Source: Cytophaga aurantiaca DSM 3654
GTDB taxonomy: Bacteria > Bacteroidota > Bacteroidia > Cytophagales > Cytophagaceae
NCBI RefSeq assembly: GCF_000379725.1
Contig: NZ_KB903623.1
Span: 62,001 to 126,000, forward strand
Length of the DNA stretch: 64,000 nt
Direction of reading: 5' to 3'
The notes under the pieces were generated by a model that worked only from the letters and a program-made list of their open reading frames with translations, was not told the DNA's origin and did no database searches. Made by a program: the position numbers and the translations under genes. Below, piece by piece: positions 24,253 through 34,200 of this stretch; position 1 is the stretch's first letter, and each line of letters begins with the position of its first letter.

Positions 24253-25560
24253 TTAGTTTAAACGTTTGATTTTTGCACCTAGTGCATTTAGTCTTTCATC
24301 AATATTCTGATAACCTCTATCAATCTGTTCGATGTTGTGTATGGTTGATTTTCCTTGCGCAGACATCGCAGCGATCAATAAAGATACACCCGCTCTGATA
24401 TCCGGTGAACTCATTGAAATACCGCGTAAGGATACTTGCTTGCCTAATCCAATTACAGTTGCTCTGTGTGGATCACATAATATAATTTGAGCACCCATGT
24501 CGATTAATTTATCTACGAAGAATAATCGACTCTCAAACATTTTCTGGTGGATCAATACAGAACCCTTTGCTTGTGTAGCTACAACCAATACGATACTCAA
24601 TAAATCAGGAGTGAAGCCTGGCCAGATCTGATCTGCAACAGTTAAGATAGAACCATCAATAAATGTGTCGATCTCATAATATTCCTGTTCCGGAATATAA
24701 ATATCATCCCCTCTGATTTCTAATTTGATACCTAAACGCTGAAATACAGAAGGAATTAAACCCAACATATCTATCCTGCAGTTTTTGATCGTTAGTTCAG
24801 AACCTGTCATTGCAGCAAGTCCAATGAAACTGCCGATCTCAATCATGTCAGGAAGAATCGTATGTTCTGTTCCTCCCAAGTAATCTACGCCTTCAATCTT
24901 TAATAAGTTTGAGCCGATACCGCTGATCTTGGCACCCATTCGATTTAACATGCTACATAATTGTTGCAGGTATGGCTCGCAAGCTGCATTGTATATCGTT
25001 GTTTCGCCTTTTGCCATTACAGCAGCCAATACAACATTTGCAGTACCTGTTACGGAAGCTTCGTCCAATAACATATAACAACCTCTTAATTCAGATGCAC
25101 TGATGTTATAGAAACTGTCGTTTGAATCATAATCAAATGATGCACCTAGCTTTTGTAAACCAATAAAGTGTGTATCTAATCTTCTTCTTCCAATTTTATC
25201 TCCACCTGGTTTTGGCATTTTTGCTTTCCCAAAACGAGCAAGCAATGGGCCAATGATCATGATCGAACCGCGTAGGGCAGAAGCTTTCTTTTTAAAATCT
25301 TCCGTATCTAAAAAATCTAAATTGATATCTTTTGATTCGAAGCGATAAGATGAAGAAGTTATTTTTGTAACTAAAACACCCATATCATTTAATAATTCTA
25401 TGAGTTTGTTAACGTCAATAATGTTTGGCACATTATGAATAACAATTGGTTCAGGAGATATTAGAACTGCACAAAGTATTTGTAATGCTTCATTTTTAGC
25501 TCCTTGTGGAGTGATTTCACCGCGTAATTTGGTGCCGCCCGTAATTTCAAAAGATGCCAT
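24253..25560 (-). CDS. murA: UDP-N-acetylglucosamine 1-carboxyvinyltransferase
   Basis: MurA carries out the first committed step of peptidoglycan synthesis: transfer of enolpyruvate from PEP to UDP-GlcNAc. The 435-residue length and motifs fit (GGTKLRGEITPQGAKNEAL at the N-terminus, RRRLDTHFIGLQKLGA at about 125-140, DIRAGVSLLIAAM near residue 390). The catalytic-loop cysteine of E. coli MurA (Cys115, in PGGC) is Asp here (PGGD, residue 121). Asp at this site supports catalysis but prevents covalent inactivation by fosfomycin. The ATG overlaps the stop of the upstream DUF4290 gene (TAATG). Confidence 0.95.
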   Translation of the reverse strand: MASFEITGGTKLRGEITPQGAKNEALQILCAVLISPEPIVIHNVPNIIDVNKLIELLNDMGVLVTKITSSSYRFESKDINLDFLDTEDFKKKASALRGSIMIIGPLLARFGKAKMPKPGGDKIGRRRLDTHFIGLQKLGASFDYDSNDSFYNISASELRGCYMLLDEASVTGTANVVLAAVMAKGETTIYNAACEPYLQQLCSMLNRMGAKISGIGSNLLKIEGVDYLGGTEHTILPDMIEIGSFIGLAAMTGSELTIKNCRIDMLGLIPSVFQRLGIKLEIRGDDIYIPEQEYYEIDTFIDGSILTVADQIWPGFTPDLLSIVLVVATQAKGSVLIHQKMFESRLFFVDKLIDMGAQIILCDPHRATVIGLGKQVSLRGISMSSPDIRAGVSLLIAAMSAQGKSTIHNIEQIDRGYQNIDERLNALGAKIKRLN

Positions 25561-26294
25561 TAGTTTCTTCTTCTTGGTTTATTTTGTTGATATCTATTGC
25601 TGCTGCCATTACCACCATTATTGTTGGAATAGCCGTTGCCGCCGTTGCCATTTGAATTTGATCTGCGAGAGTTGTTACTTGATCTTGATTGGCTGCTTGA
25701 GCTGCTAGGGATTCTGCTATCTGCAACAACTCCGCCAACGGTATCAAACAAGCGTTCTGCTTTTACTTTCGCAATGTCAATTTGTAGTTTCTTTTTAGAA
25801 AGCTCTGATAGATGCTCAACGATTACTTCATCGTCAACATTTTCTTTGTTCCATGTACTGTAAAGACGTTTCATTAAACGACCAATGTAAATGATCGCGT
25901 CGTCTTTTTCAACACCATCCTCTTTTAGTATCGCTTGGTCAATCAATAGATTGATATTCTTGCCATAGTGTTTATAGCGAAGGTTGTTGTGATTGTATGG
26001 TACACGATCTGGCTTCTTACCTAATACAGCAAGATCCGGCATTGGGTGTGGTGTATCAACATCTAATTTAAAATTAGACATGATAAAAAGATGATCCCAA
26101 AGCTTTGTTGTTTGCTCGTCAGTATCTCTAACGCCGGGATTTAATTGACGCATCAATTCAACACATGTATTTGCATATCTGGTACGTTGATCTCTGTCTT
26201 CAATCGTTAAAATCCAGTCTACAATTTTTTGTATGTTTTTGCCGTATTCTTTTAATACGATACCCGTTCCCGGTTCTCCTTTAATTAATGTCAT
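25560..26294 (-). CDS. DUF4290-family protein
   Basis: A 244-residue protein of a conserved Bacteroidota family. Residues 1 to about 185 are a helical domain (EYGKNIQKIVDWILTIEDRDQRTRYANTCVELMRQLNP; LDVDTPHPMPDLAVLGKKPDRVPY). The last 55 residues are a low-complexity Ser/Asn/Gly tail with Arg (SSSSSQSRSSNNSRRSN; ending KPRRRN), as in disordered or RNA-binding tails. It sits between uvrD and murA, sharing one base with the murA start. No biochemical role is known to me. Confidence 0.85.
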   Translation of the reverse strand: MTLIKGEPGTGIVLKEYGKNIQKIVDWILTIEDRDQRTRYANTCVELMRQLNPGVRDTDEQTTKLWDHLFIMSNFKLDVDTPHPMPDLAVLGKKPDRVPYNHNNLRYKHYGKNINLLIDQAILKEDGVEKDDAIIYIGRLMKRLYSTWNKENVDDEVIVEHLSELSKKKLQIDIAKVKAERLFDTVGGVVADSRIPSSSSSQSRSSNNSRRSNSNGNGGNGYSNNNGGNGSSNRYQQNKPRRRN

Positions 26295-26321
26295 TTGTGT
26301 AGTATTAATCCCTCAAGTTAA

Positions 26322-28571
26322 CTAAGATTCGTGAATTCTCAGTTTTGCGAAGCTAAGAATTAGCGTTTTTTCTCCTAAATTTTTAAAATCTATCAATGCT
26401 TTACGGTCATTACCGTTAGATTGTATATTTTTTACCTCCCCAAACCCAAATTTCGGGTGTTCTACCTTCATTCCAACAGCTAAATTACTTGTGTCACTTG
26501 GTTTAAAATCCGCTGAAGGGGTATAGGCAGGTGCTGCTTTTGCTTTTGTCTGTATTACTGTGGCAGTTGTTGTTTTAGGTTTTATACCTACAAATGCCGG
26601 CGATTGCTCCTGACTGTTTATAGAATTGGCTGTGATGCTCGTCATCTGTAAATGTCTTGGATCTATTTCTTCCAAAAAGCGGCTTGGTGAGCAACTCTTT
26701 AATTGTCCAAAACGATAACGGGAAGTTGCAAAACTTAAGGATAATCTTTTTTCTGCACGTGTAATTGCAACATAAAATAAACGACGTTCTTCTTCCAGAT
26801 CTGCACGACTATTCAACATCATTGCAGAAGGGAATAAGTCTTCTTCTATACCAACAACAAAAACCTGATTAAATTCTAGCCCCTTTGCAGAGTGAATGGT
26901 CATGAGGGTTACAGAATCTTTTTCATTTTTATCTTCTGTATCTGTTAATAAAGAAATTTCCTGTAAGTACGTTCCAAGTGATTTGTCTTCCTGATCCGGA
27001 CGATCAACGAATTCTTTGATACCATTTAAAAGTTCCTGTACGTTTTCATATCGCGCAATGCCTTCAACTGTTTTATCTTCATACAATTCTTTTAATAAAC
27101 CCGATTGCTTTGCTATTTCATTAGCTGCTTCAAATGCATCTTTTGTCTGAGCTAAAATTTTGTATGATTTGATCATATCAACAAAACCTTCAAACACGGT
27201 AGTCAAACGACCAGTCATTACACTTTTTGCATTACACAAAACGTCCCAAACACTTGCACCCTGTTCATCTGCAATCACAAATATTTTTGCAATGGTTGTA
27301 TCACCAATACCACGTTTTGGAAAATTAACGATGCGCCTAAAGCTTTGTTCGTCCTGATCATTTAAGACAAAACGCAAGTACGCCAATACATCTTTAATTT
27401 CTTTACGTTGGTAAAAAGACATACCACCAACCACTTTGTAATTAATGTTCAGTTTTCTTAACGCTTCTTCAAAACTTCTGGATTGAGAGTTTGTTCTATA
27501 TAAAATTGCGAAATCATTATTACGCAATTGCAGATTCATTTTGCTTTCAAAGATCGCTTGTGCAACGATGCGGCCCTCTTCATTGTCACTGGCAGCACGG
27601 TATAGATGAATCTTTTCGCCAGATTCGTTGGATGTCCATACATCTTTCTTTAGCTGTGCTTTGTTTTTAGTTATAACATTATTAGCTGCTTCAACAATTG
27701 TTTTTGTTGAACGGTAATTCTGTTCAAGTTTTAAAACCTTTAGTTCTGAATAATCTTTTTCAAAATTTAAAATATTCTGAATGTCGGCACCGCGGAATGC
27801 GTAGATACTTTGTGCATCATCACCAACCACACAAATATTGCGGTTCATTGCTGCAAGTTTTTTTGTAATGCTGTACTGTGCAATATTGGTATCCTGAAAC
27901 TCATCCACCATGATGTATTTGAAGCGGTGCTGATATTTGTTCAGTACATCCGGATGTTCATTGAATAATTTGAACGTGTAAAATAATAAATCATCAAAAT
28001 CCATTGCGCCGGCACGGATCAAACGTTCCTGGTAGGTTTTATAAAGCTTACCCATTTCCGGTCGCAACGCTGCTCTGTCATCTGCTGTAAAATTTGGATT
28101 TGCAATATATTCTGTATAGGAAATTAATCTGTTTTTTGCAGCACTGATTCTGTTGAAAACCGTATTCGGTTTATATACTTTATCATCTAAGTTTTGTTCT
28201 TTTAATATGGTTCGCAGTAAACCTTTTGAATCTTCTGTATCGTAGATCGTGAAGTTACTAGGGAAGCCTAGGCGACTGGATTCGACACGCAGAATTTTCG
28301 AAAAGACAGAGTGGAATGTACCCATCATAACGTTTCTGGCTTCACTGCCGCAAACGGTCTGAATTCTGTGCTGCATCTCTTTGGCAGCCTTATTGGTAAA
28401 TGTTAAAGATAATATATTGAAAGGCTCGACACCTTTTTTGATTAAATGAGCAATGCGGTATGTTAAAACACGTGTTTTTCCTGATCCTGCACCGGCAATG
28501 ATCATTACAGGTCCTTCGGTCTGTTCAACTGCCTGTCGTTGAACTTCATTTAATGAATCCAGATAACTCAT
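26322..28571 (-). CDS. uvrD: UvrD/PcrA-type superfamily 1 DNA helicase
   Basis: A 749-residue 3'-5' helicase with motif I AGAGSGKT (residues 26-33), motif Ia LTFTNKAAKEM, motif II VDEFQDTN, motif III VVGDDAQSIYAFRGAD, motif IV QNYRST, motif V VTLMTIHSAKGLEF and motif VI VAITRAEKRL. The C-terminus (about 690-749, MKVEHPKFGFGEVKNIQ) is the small Tudor-like domain found in PcrA/UvrD, which contacts RNA polymerase in other bacteria. It functions in nucleotide excision and mismatch repair. It heads the six-gene minus-strand unit. Confidence 0.95.
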   Translation of the reverse strand: MSYLDSLNEVQRQAVEQTEGPVMIIAGAGSGKTRVLTYRIAHLIKKGVEPFNILSLTFTNKAAKEMQHRIQTVCGSEARNVMMGTFHSVFSKILRVESSRLGFPSNFTIYDTEDSKGLLRTILKEQNLDDKVYKPNTVFNRISAAKNRLISYTEYIANPNFTADDRAALRPEMGKLYKTYQERLIRAGAMDFDDLLFYTFKLFNEHPDVLNKYQHRFKYIMVDEFQDTNIAQYSITKKLAAMNRNICVVGDDAQSIYAFRGADIQNILNFEKDYSELKVLKLEQNYRSTKTIVEAANNVITKNKAQLKKDVWTSNESGEKIHLYRAASDNEEGRIVAQAIFESKMNLQLRNNDFAILYRTNSQSRSFEEALRKLNINYKVVGGMSFYQRKEIKDVLAYLRFVLNDQDEQSFRRIVNFPKRGIGDTTIAKIFVIADEQGASVWDVLCNAKSVMTGRLTTVFEGFVDMIKSYKILAQTKDAFEAANEIAKQSGLLKELYEDKTVEGIARYENVQELLNGIKEFVDRPDQEDKSLGTYLQEISLLTDTEDKNEKDSVTLMTIHSAKGLEFNQVFVVGIEEDLFPSAMMLNSRADLEEERRLFYVAITRAEKRLSLSFATSRYRFGQLKSCSPSRFLEEIDPRHLQMTSITANSINSQEQSPAFVGIKPKTTTATVIQTKAKAAPAYTPSADFKPSDTSNLAVGMKVEHPKFGFGEVKNIQSNGNDRKALIDFKNLGEKTLILSFAKLRIHES

Positions 28572-28624
28572 TTATTCAATTTATTTAATGGATAAATTTA
28601 CGATTTAATCCCCTTTAAAACCAT

Positions 28625-28632
28625 TATCTTTG
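28625..28632 (+). promoter_or_regulatory. candidate -7 promoter element of the DUF3109 gene
   Basis: TATCTTTG matches TAnnTTTG exactly, 37 bases upstream of the ATG at 28670, in the region between the divergent uvrD and DUF3109 genes. No TTG -33 box is evident. Confidence 0.4.
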
Positions 28633-28669
28633 TGTATAGTATTGATATGTTGATAAATTATAAAATTGT

Positions 28670-29242
28670 ATGATTTCTTTAGGAAATGCGGTTATAAGCG
28701 AAGATATCGTTGATAAATTTTTTGTCTGTGATCTAATCAAATGCAAAGGAGCCTGCTGTGTGGAAGGAGATATGGGCGCACCGTTGGATGTAGAAGAAGC
28801 ATTGATTTTGGAAGAAATTTACCCGATTGTAAAGCCCTATTTATCCAAAGAAGGAATTAAAGCAATTGAAAAGCAAGGAACTTCCGTAACGGATGAAGAA
28901 GGAGAGCCAGTAACGCCAACGATCGGAAATAATAAGGAATGCGCTTACGCCATTTATGATCCGAAAGGCATATTGAAATGTGGGATTGAGCAGGCATATC
29001 TTGAAAAGAAAGTTGATTTTCAAAAGCCGATCTCCTGTCATTTATATCCGATCCGTATTACAAAATACGATGAGTTTGATGCATTGAATTATGATCGCTG
29101 GAGTATTTGTAAACCGGCATGTTCAAACGGAAAAGAATTAGGTGTTCCAATCTATAAATTTTTAAAAGGGCCTCTTATCCGTAAGTACGGTGAATCATGG
29201 TATGCAGAGTTATGTAAGACCATTGATGAAAAGAAAAAGTAA
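28670..29242 (+). CDS. DUF3109-family cysteine-rich protein
   Basis: A 190-residue cytosolic protein matching the DUF3109 family: [20 protein letters not shown] at the N-terminus (about residues 20-39), [17 protein letters not shown], and SCHLYPIRI and SICKPAC in the C-terminal half. The many spaced cysteines suggest a bound metal or iron-sulfur cluster, but the family has no established function. It is followed 6 bp later by a helicase gene. Confidence 0.88.
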   Translation: MISLGNAVISEDIVDKFFVCDLIKCKGACCVEGDMGAPLDVEEALILEEIYPIVKPYLSKEGIKAIEKQGTSVTDEEGEPVTPTIGNNKECAYAIYDPKGILKCGIEQAYLEKKVDFQKPISCHLYPIRITKYDEFDALNYDRWSICKPACSNGKELGVPIYKFLKGPLIRKYGESWYAELCKTIDEKKK

Positions 29243-29248
29243 ATCATA

Positions 29249-31141
29249 ATGAGTATAGCGAAGGAATATTTTCAAACATTGAAAAATGTTTTGAAAATAG
29301 AAATGAACGAAGATGCTAAGATTTACGAAGAGGAATTATCAAAGCAATCCATTCAGGAACGGAAAGAAATAGGCATTACCTGGTATCCGCTATTTATAAA
29401 ATCTGAATATTACGGCTTTGCAGAGCGCTTACATATTGAGGTTGAACGAAAGTATGAGTTTGATACACCCAATGTTTTTTATTCAGGCGATAAAGTCCGG
29501 ATCTTTTCCAATCATCAGCACAGCAATTCAAAAGAAGATTTTGTTGATGGTGTGATTACTGCTTCGGGTGGTAATCAGGTTACGGTTCAATTAATGAAAG
29601 ATGAGGCGCCGGATTGGCTTTCGGATGGAAAGATCGGAATGGATAAACTTTTTGATAAGCATAGTTACGAGACGATGCTTTCAACGCTTGATTATTGGGG
29701 CGGGGAGCAAGGATTGACCAAAGATTCTGTTCGTTTGAGAGATGTGATTTTGGGTGAAAAAGAAGCTGATTTTGATGAAAAAGAGGATTATCCTGTTCCT
29801 TCAACCTTAGATGATTCTCAAAAGAAAGCCTGGCTCAAGGCCATTCAGGCAAAGGATATAGCGATCATTCACGGCCCACCGGGCACAGGAAAAACAACAA
29901 CTATTGTTGAAATTGTAAAGACTCTGGTAGAAAAGGGTGAGCGGGTTTTAGTATGTGCATCAAGTAATGCTGCGGTAGATGTGCTTACTGAACGTATTGC
30001 TAATAGAGGTATTCCGGTGGTTCGATTGGGCAATCCATCTAAAATTACCGAACAAAATCTTCAATATTGTTTGGAGAGACAGGTTACAACTCATGCACAA
30101 TTTGGCTTGGTAAAAGAATTAAAAAAACGTGCGGAAGAATTCTTTCGTATGGCAAATAAATATAAACGAAATTTTGATCGGGAAGAGCGTGAACAACGTA
30201 AAGCTATTTTAAAGGAAGCAAAAAATCTTAGAGGACAAGCAGACGATCATCTGCAATTTTTACAGCAGAATGTTCTTGTGAAAAATCAAGTGGTGACATG
30301 TACGCCTGTTGTATCAATGCACAGAGAAATAGGTAAGGATAAATTTGATACACTTATTTTTGATGAAGCCGGACAAACACTGGAACCTATGTGCTGGATC
30401 CCTATACAAAAAGTAAAGAAAGTCATTTTAGCCGGTGATCATTTACAACTGCCCCCAACAGTAAAATCCGAAGATGCCGCAAAGAAAGGCTTGGCAATTA
30501 GTTTACTCGAAAAATTAATGCCTATTGAAAGTATTTCTGAAATGCTGGCGATCCAATACCGGATGAATACGAAGATCATGCAGTTTCCTTCACAATGGTT
30601 TTATGAAAATAAATTAGAAGCACATGCTAGTGTTAAAGATCACCAATTAGATGAAGCTGTCGTTCAATTTATAGATACCGCCGGCACCGGATATGAAGAA
30701 GAACTGGTCGGAGCTCCTTTTGGGATTCGTAATAAACAAGAAGCTGATCTGGTGTTGACAATATTGCAATCAATAGTAAATGAGTATAAACATGCGAGTA
30801 TAGGTATTATTAGTCCGTATAAATTACAGATCCAATATTTGCGTGAGCAATTAATAGAACAAAGCATTACTTCTAAAAATATTCAGGTACAAACTGTTGA
30901 TGGATTTCAAGGACAGGAAAAGGATATCATTATTATCAGTCTTGTTCGTTCTAATGGAAAGCAGGAGATAGGCTTCCTTAAAGATCTACGAAGAATGAAT
31001 GTAGCAATTACACGTGCCCGTAAAAAGCTTATTGTTATTGGTGATTCTTCTACTTTATCGACTTCAAAATTTTATGCAGGCTTTCAGGAGTATGTTGAAA
31101 TGCATGATGGATATCATTCTGCTTGGGAATATATCAGTTGA
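29249..31141 (+). CDS. UPF1/IGHMBP2-like superfamily 1 helicase
   Basis: A 630-residue protein with an N-terminal OB-like domain and a UPF1-type SF1 helicase core: Walker A GPPGTGKTT near residue 212, ASSNAAVDVLTERI, FDEAGQTLEP (DExx-type motif II), AGDHLQLPPTV, QYRMN, QTVDGFQGQEKDIIIIS and RRMNVAITRARKKLIVIGD. Bacterial members act on DNA or RNA with 5'-3' polarity; the cellular role is not settled. It forms a two-gene unit with the DUF3109 gene. Confidence 0.9.
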   Translation: MSIAKEYFQTLKNVLKIEMNEDAKIYEEELSKQSIQERKEIGITWYPLFIKSEYYGFAERLHIEVERKYEFDTPNVFYSGDKVRIFSNHQHSNSKEDFVDGVITASGGNQVTVQLMKDEAPDWLSDGKIGMDKLFDKHSYETMLSTLDYWGGEQGLTKDSVRLRDVILGEKEADFDEKEDYPVPSTLDDSQKKAWLKAIQAKDIAIIHGPPGTGKTTTIVEIVKTLVEKGERVLVCASSNAAVDVLTERIANRGIPVVRLGNPSKITEQNLQYCLERQVTTHAQFGLVKELKKRAEEFFRMANKYKRNFDREEREQRKAILKEAKNLRGQADDHLQFLQQNVLVKNQVVTCTPVVSMHREIGKDKFDTLIFDEAGQTLEPMCWIPIQKVKKVILAGDHLQLPPTVKSEDAAKKGLAISLLEKLMPIESISEMLAIQYRMNTKIMQFPSQWFYENKLEAHASVKDHQLDEAVVQFIDTAGTGYEEELVGAPFGIRNKQEADLVLTILQSIVNEYKHASIGIISPYKLQIQYLREQLIEQSITSKNIQVQTVDGFQGQEKDIIIISLVRSNGKQEIGFLKDLRRMNVAITRARKKLIVIGDSSTLSTSKFYAGFQEYVEMHDGYHSAWEYIS

Positions 31142-31158
31142 TGATTATTACTTTCATT

Positions 31159-31199
31159 TAATAAAAAAGGTCTCGCTATTAACGAGACCTTTTTTATTA
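31159..31199. terminator. bidirectional intrinsic terminator
   Basis: Perfect 17-bp arms (31159-31175 and 31183-31199) with a 7-base loop. The core GGTCTCG is flanked by A and T runs on both sides. It separates the helicase gene (plus) from the end of the giant surface-protein gene (minus). Confidence 0.9.
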
Positions 31200-31218
31200 T
31201 TTATCTGATCGATATTTA

Positions 31219-34200
31219 TTATCTGATAATTGTTACCGAACCTGTTTGTTTGTAAGGTCCTTTGAATTGAGCTCTACCTTCGTATGTCACGATCCATGGA
31301 TACGTTCCGGATGGCATTGGTTCACCTAAATAATTACCATCCCATGTTGCATTTTTATCCGTTGACATGAAGATTACTTCACCCCATCTGTTAAAGATCA
31401 TGATCTTGTAGTTTTGTTCGTATTTACCAAAACCTCTGAAGAACTGATCGCCACCAGCTGTTCCAGGTGTAAATGCTGTAGGTACATCAATGTGTGGTGC
31501 ACATATTGAGAATATAGTTGTTTTGTCTGTTATAGAACAATTGAATTGGTTTGTGATTCGAACAACATAAATTGTATCCTCTATTGGTGATGCAATCTTA
31601 ATTCCTGTAGTTACAGGTGATTCACTGTTCCATTTGTAAGTTGTATTCGGAAGAGTACCTGCATCTAATGTTACAGTATGATCCGTATCCGGACAGTATG
31701 TATATTGATCCGGCAAACTTGAGGTAGGATACGCTGCAAAGGCAATTACATTGGTTGAAGTGTCTTTACATTGATCGATTGAAATTGCACCTCTATATGT
31801 ACCAAGTGAATTTACAATAATGGTAGAATCTGTTGCAAAGATTGCTCCTCCATCTTTTCTCCAATCAAAGCTCAATTGCAGGAATTGATCTAAGTTAGGG
31901 ATGTTTGTTGGTCTTGCAGTTAATTTAACCGTCAATCCCTGACAAGAAGTAGAATCAAGTGACACCATTTGTGGTATTGGAAGTCCTATAACATAAGCAC
32001 TATCATGTGCGATACAGCCTGTAATTGGATTCTGTGCTTGCAAGTCGTATTTGATTGTGTCATTCGGTACAGAAACAATGTTTAATGTATTACCTGCACC
32101 CGATGGAGCTCCATTTAAACTCCAGGTGATTGTTGCATTCGCAGGGAATGCACTCGCCGTAAAGACACCATTTCCGCAGGCAATAATATCTTTCTTACTA
32201 ATAATTGGAACAGGATTCACTTTTACCTGACCGGTTGAACTACAGTTTGCAAAAGCAAATTCAATTTTAAATGTGCCAGTATCCGGTACAATTAAGAAGT
32301 CTTTATTTTGTCCTGTCATAATACTTCCGTTGTTGAACCACTGATATATACCAGGTACAGTTGGTTGCGGAGCAGGATTAGATTGAACTAATAAATTCTC
32401 ACTGTAACATGCCGGATTTGGTGACAAGGTGAACGAAGGCAATGTGAATGTTACAATATTTACTGTATCTCTGGATACACAACCTTTCGGATCTGTTGCT
32501 TCAAGAATACGTTGTGTATTGCCGCCAACAGTAAATGTATGTGACTTAGAGTTTGCAGGCTGTACAATCGTACCTGTATTATCTGTCCATGCATAACTTA
32601 CACCAGCCTGCGTATTATTTGCAGATACAGTGATTTGACTACCAACACAAGAGAATTGATCCTGTCCTGCATTTGCAATCGGCAGTGGCTCAATCAATAA
32701 TATTGCATTGCTTGTTACATCATTACATGTTCCATAATTAGATGCTGTAAGAGTAAGGGTTACTCTACCTGCAGTGATATCGGCAGCTGTAGGATAGTAT
32801 GTAGCAGTTAATGTAGAATTATTTACTGCAAACACGCCTGCACCTGAACTTGACCATGTAGTTGATCCTGTCAATGCGCTTGTAACCGTACCTGTTAATG
32901 CAGCTCCCTTAGCAGTCTCGCATATAATAGGAGCACCTGCAGAAACAACCGGAATAGGAGCAATGGATACAATTAACGTATCCGTTCTTGAACTACAAAT
33001 TCCGGAATTCGCTGAAGTAGCATATAATTCTATTGTACCCGTTGTTGCATCTGCTTGAGATACATTGTAGGATACCGGATTTCCTGAAGAGTTCGGAGAG
33101 AATGTTCCTGTACCGTTAGTTGTCCATGATACACCTGTAGCATTGTTAATATCTGCGCTTACCTGAATGGTACCTGCGTCTGCGCATATAGCCTGATCTG
33201 CTGATGCAAGTACTACCGGTACAGGTTGTACAGTAATTTTTATGGTGTCATAAACCGGTTTACATAAACCCTGATTTGTTGTTTTAGCAAACACGTTGAA
33301 TACTTTATTTGTTGTATCCGCATTCGACATGAGGTATTGTGTGCTAAGTCCTGCTGCAGGGAAAAAAATACCCGAACCTGAAGAAGTCCAGTTAACGCTG
33401 GTAGCCACAGTTGTTGCTGCAGTTAAGTTAACGGATTTATCTGCACACACAAGCTTGTCCGGTCCAAGAGATAACGTTGGTTTTGGAGTAAATCGTAGAT
33501 CTAAGAAGTTAGAATACGCATTACATGTTCCATTACCTGTTGTTACTAAGGTTAGCGTTATTCTTCCTTTTTTTCTATCTGCCGCAGATGGGACATACAC
33601 CGCATTTAAGTCTGAAATACTAGGAGAAAATATCCCTGTACCCGATGTTGACCATTCACCACCCAATGCATTTGTAATAGTAGGAGCTAATTGGATGTAA
33701 GCTGTATCTGCACACAATGGAGGCAATGGTGTACCTGCACTAACTGTAGGTGTTGGTGTTATTGTCAATACCATATCATCGAAGCTTGGAGCACAAATAT
33801 TATTATTTGTAGAAGTTAATCTAACTGTTATACCTCCTGCAGCAATATCTAATGGATCCGGAATGAAAGTCGGATTTAAATCTGTAGGATCTGGATCAAA
33901 AGTACCACGACCGGTAGAACTTGTCCAAATACCTGTTCCTCCAAGTCCACCTACAATTCCATTAAGAGGGTAGAAAAGGGCATCCGCACAGGCCGTTTGG
34001 TCAAAGCCTGCATTTACAAGAGACGCTGGGGATTGAAGAATCGTGATAGAGAAGTATTTTTCAATTTCTTTACATGGATTAGATCCGACAGTAGAAGCAT
34101 ATATAATAACGCCACCATTTGATTGGTCAGCTAAAGATGGTGTATAGACTGTTGGTGAACCCGTAGTTGTACTGAATGTACCGGTACCTGTTGTTTTCCA

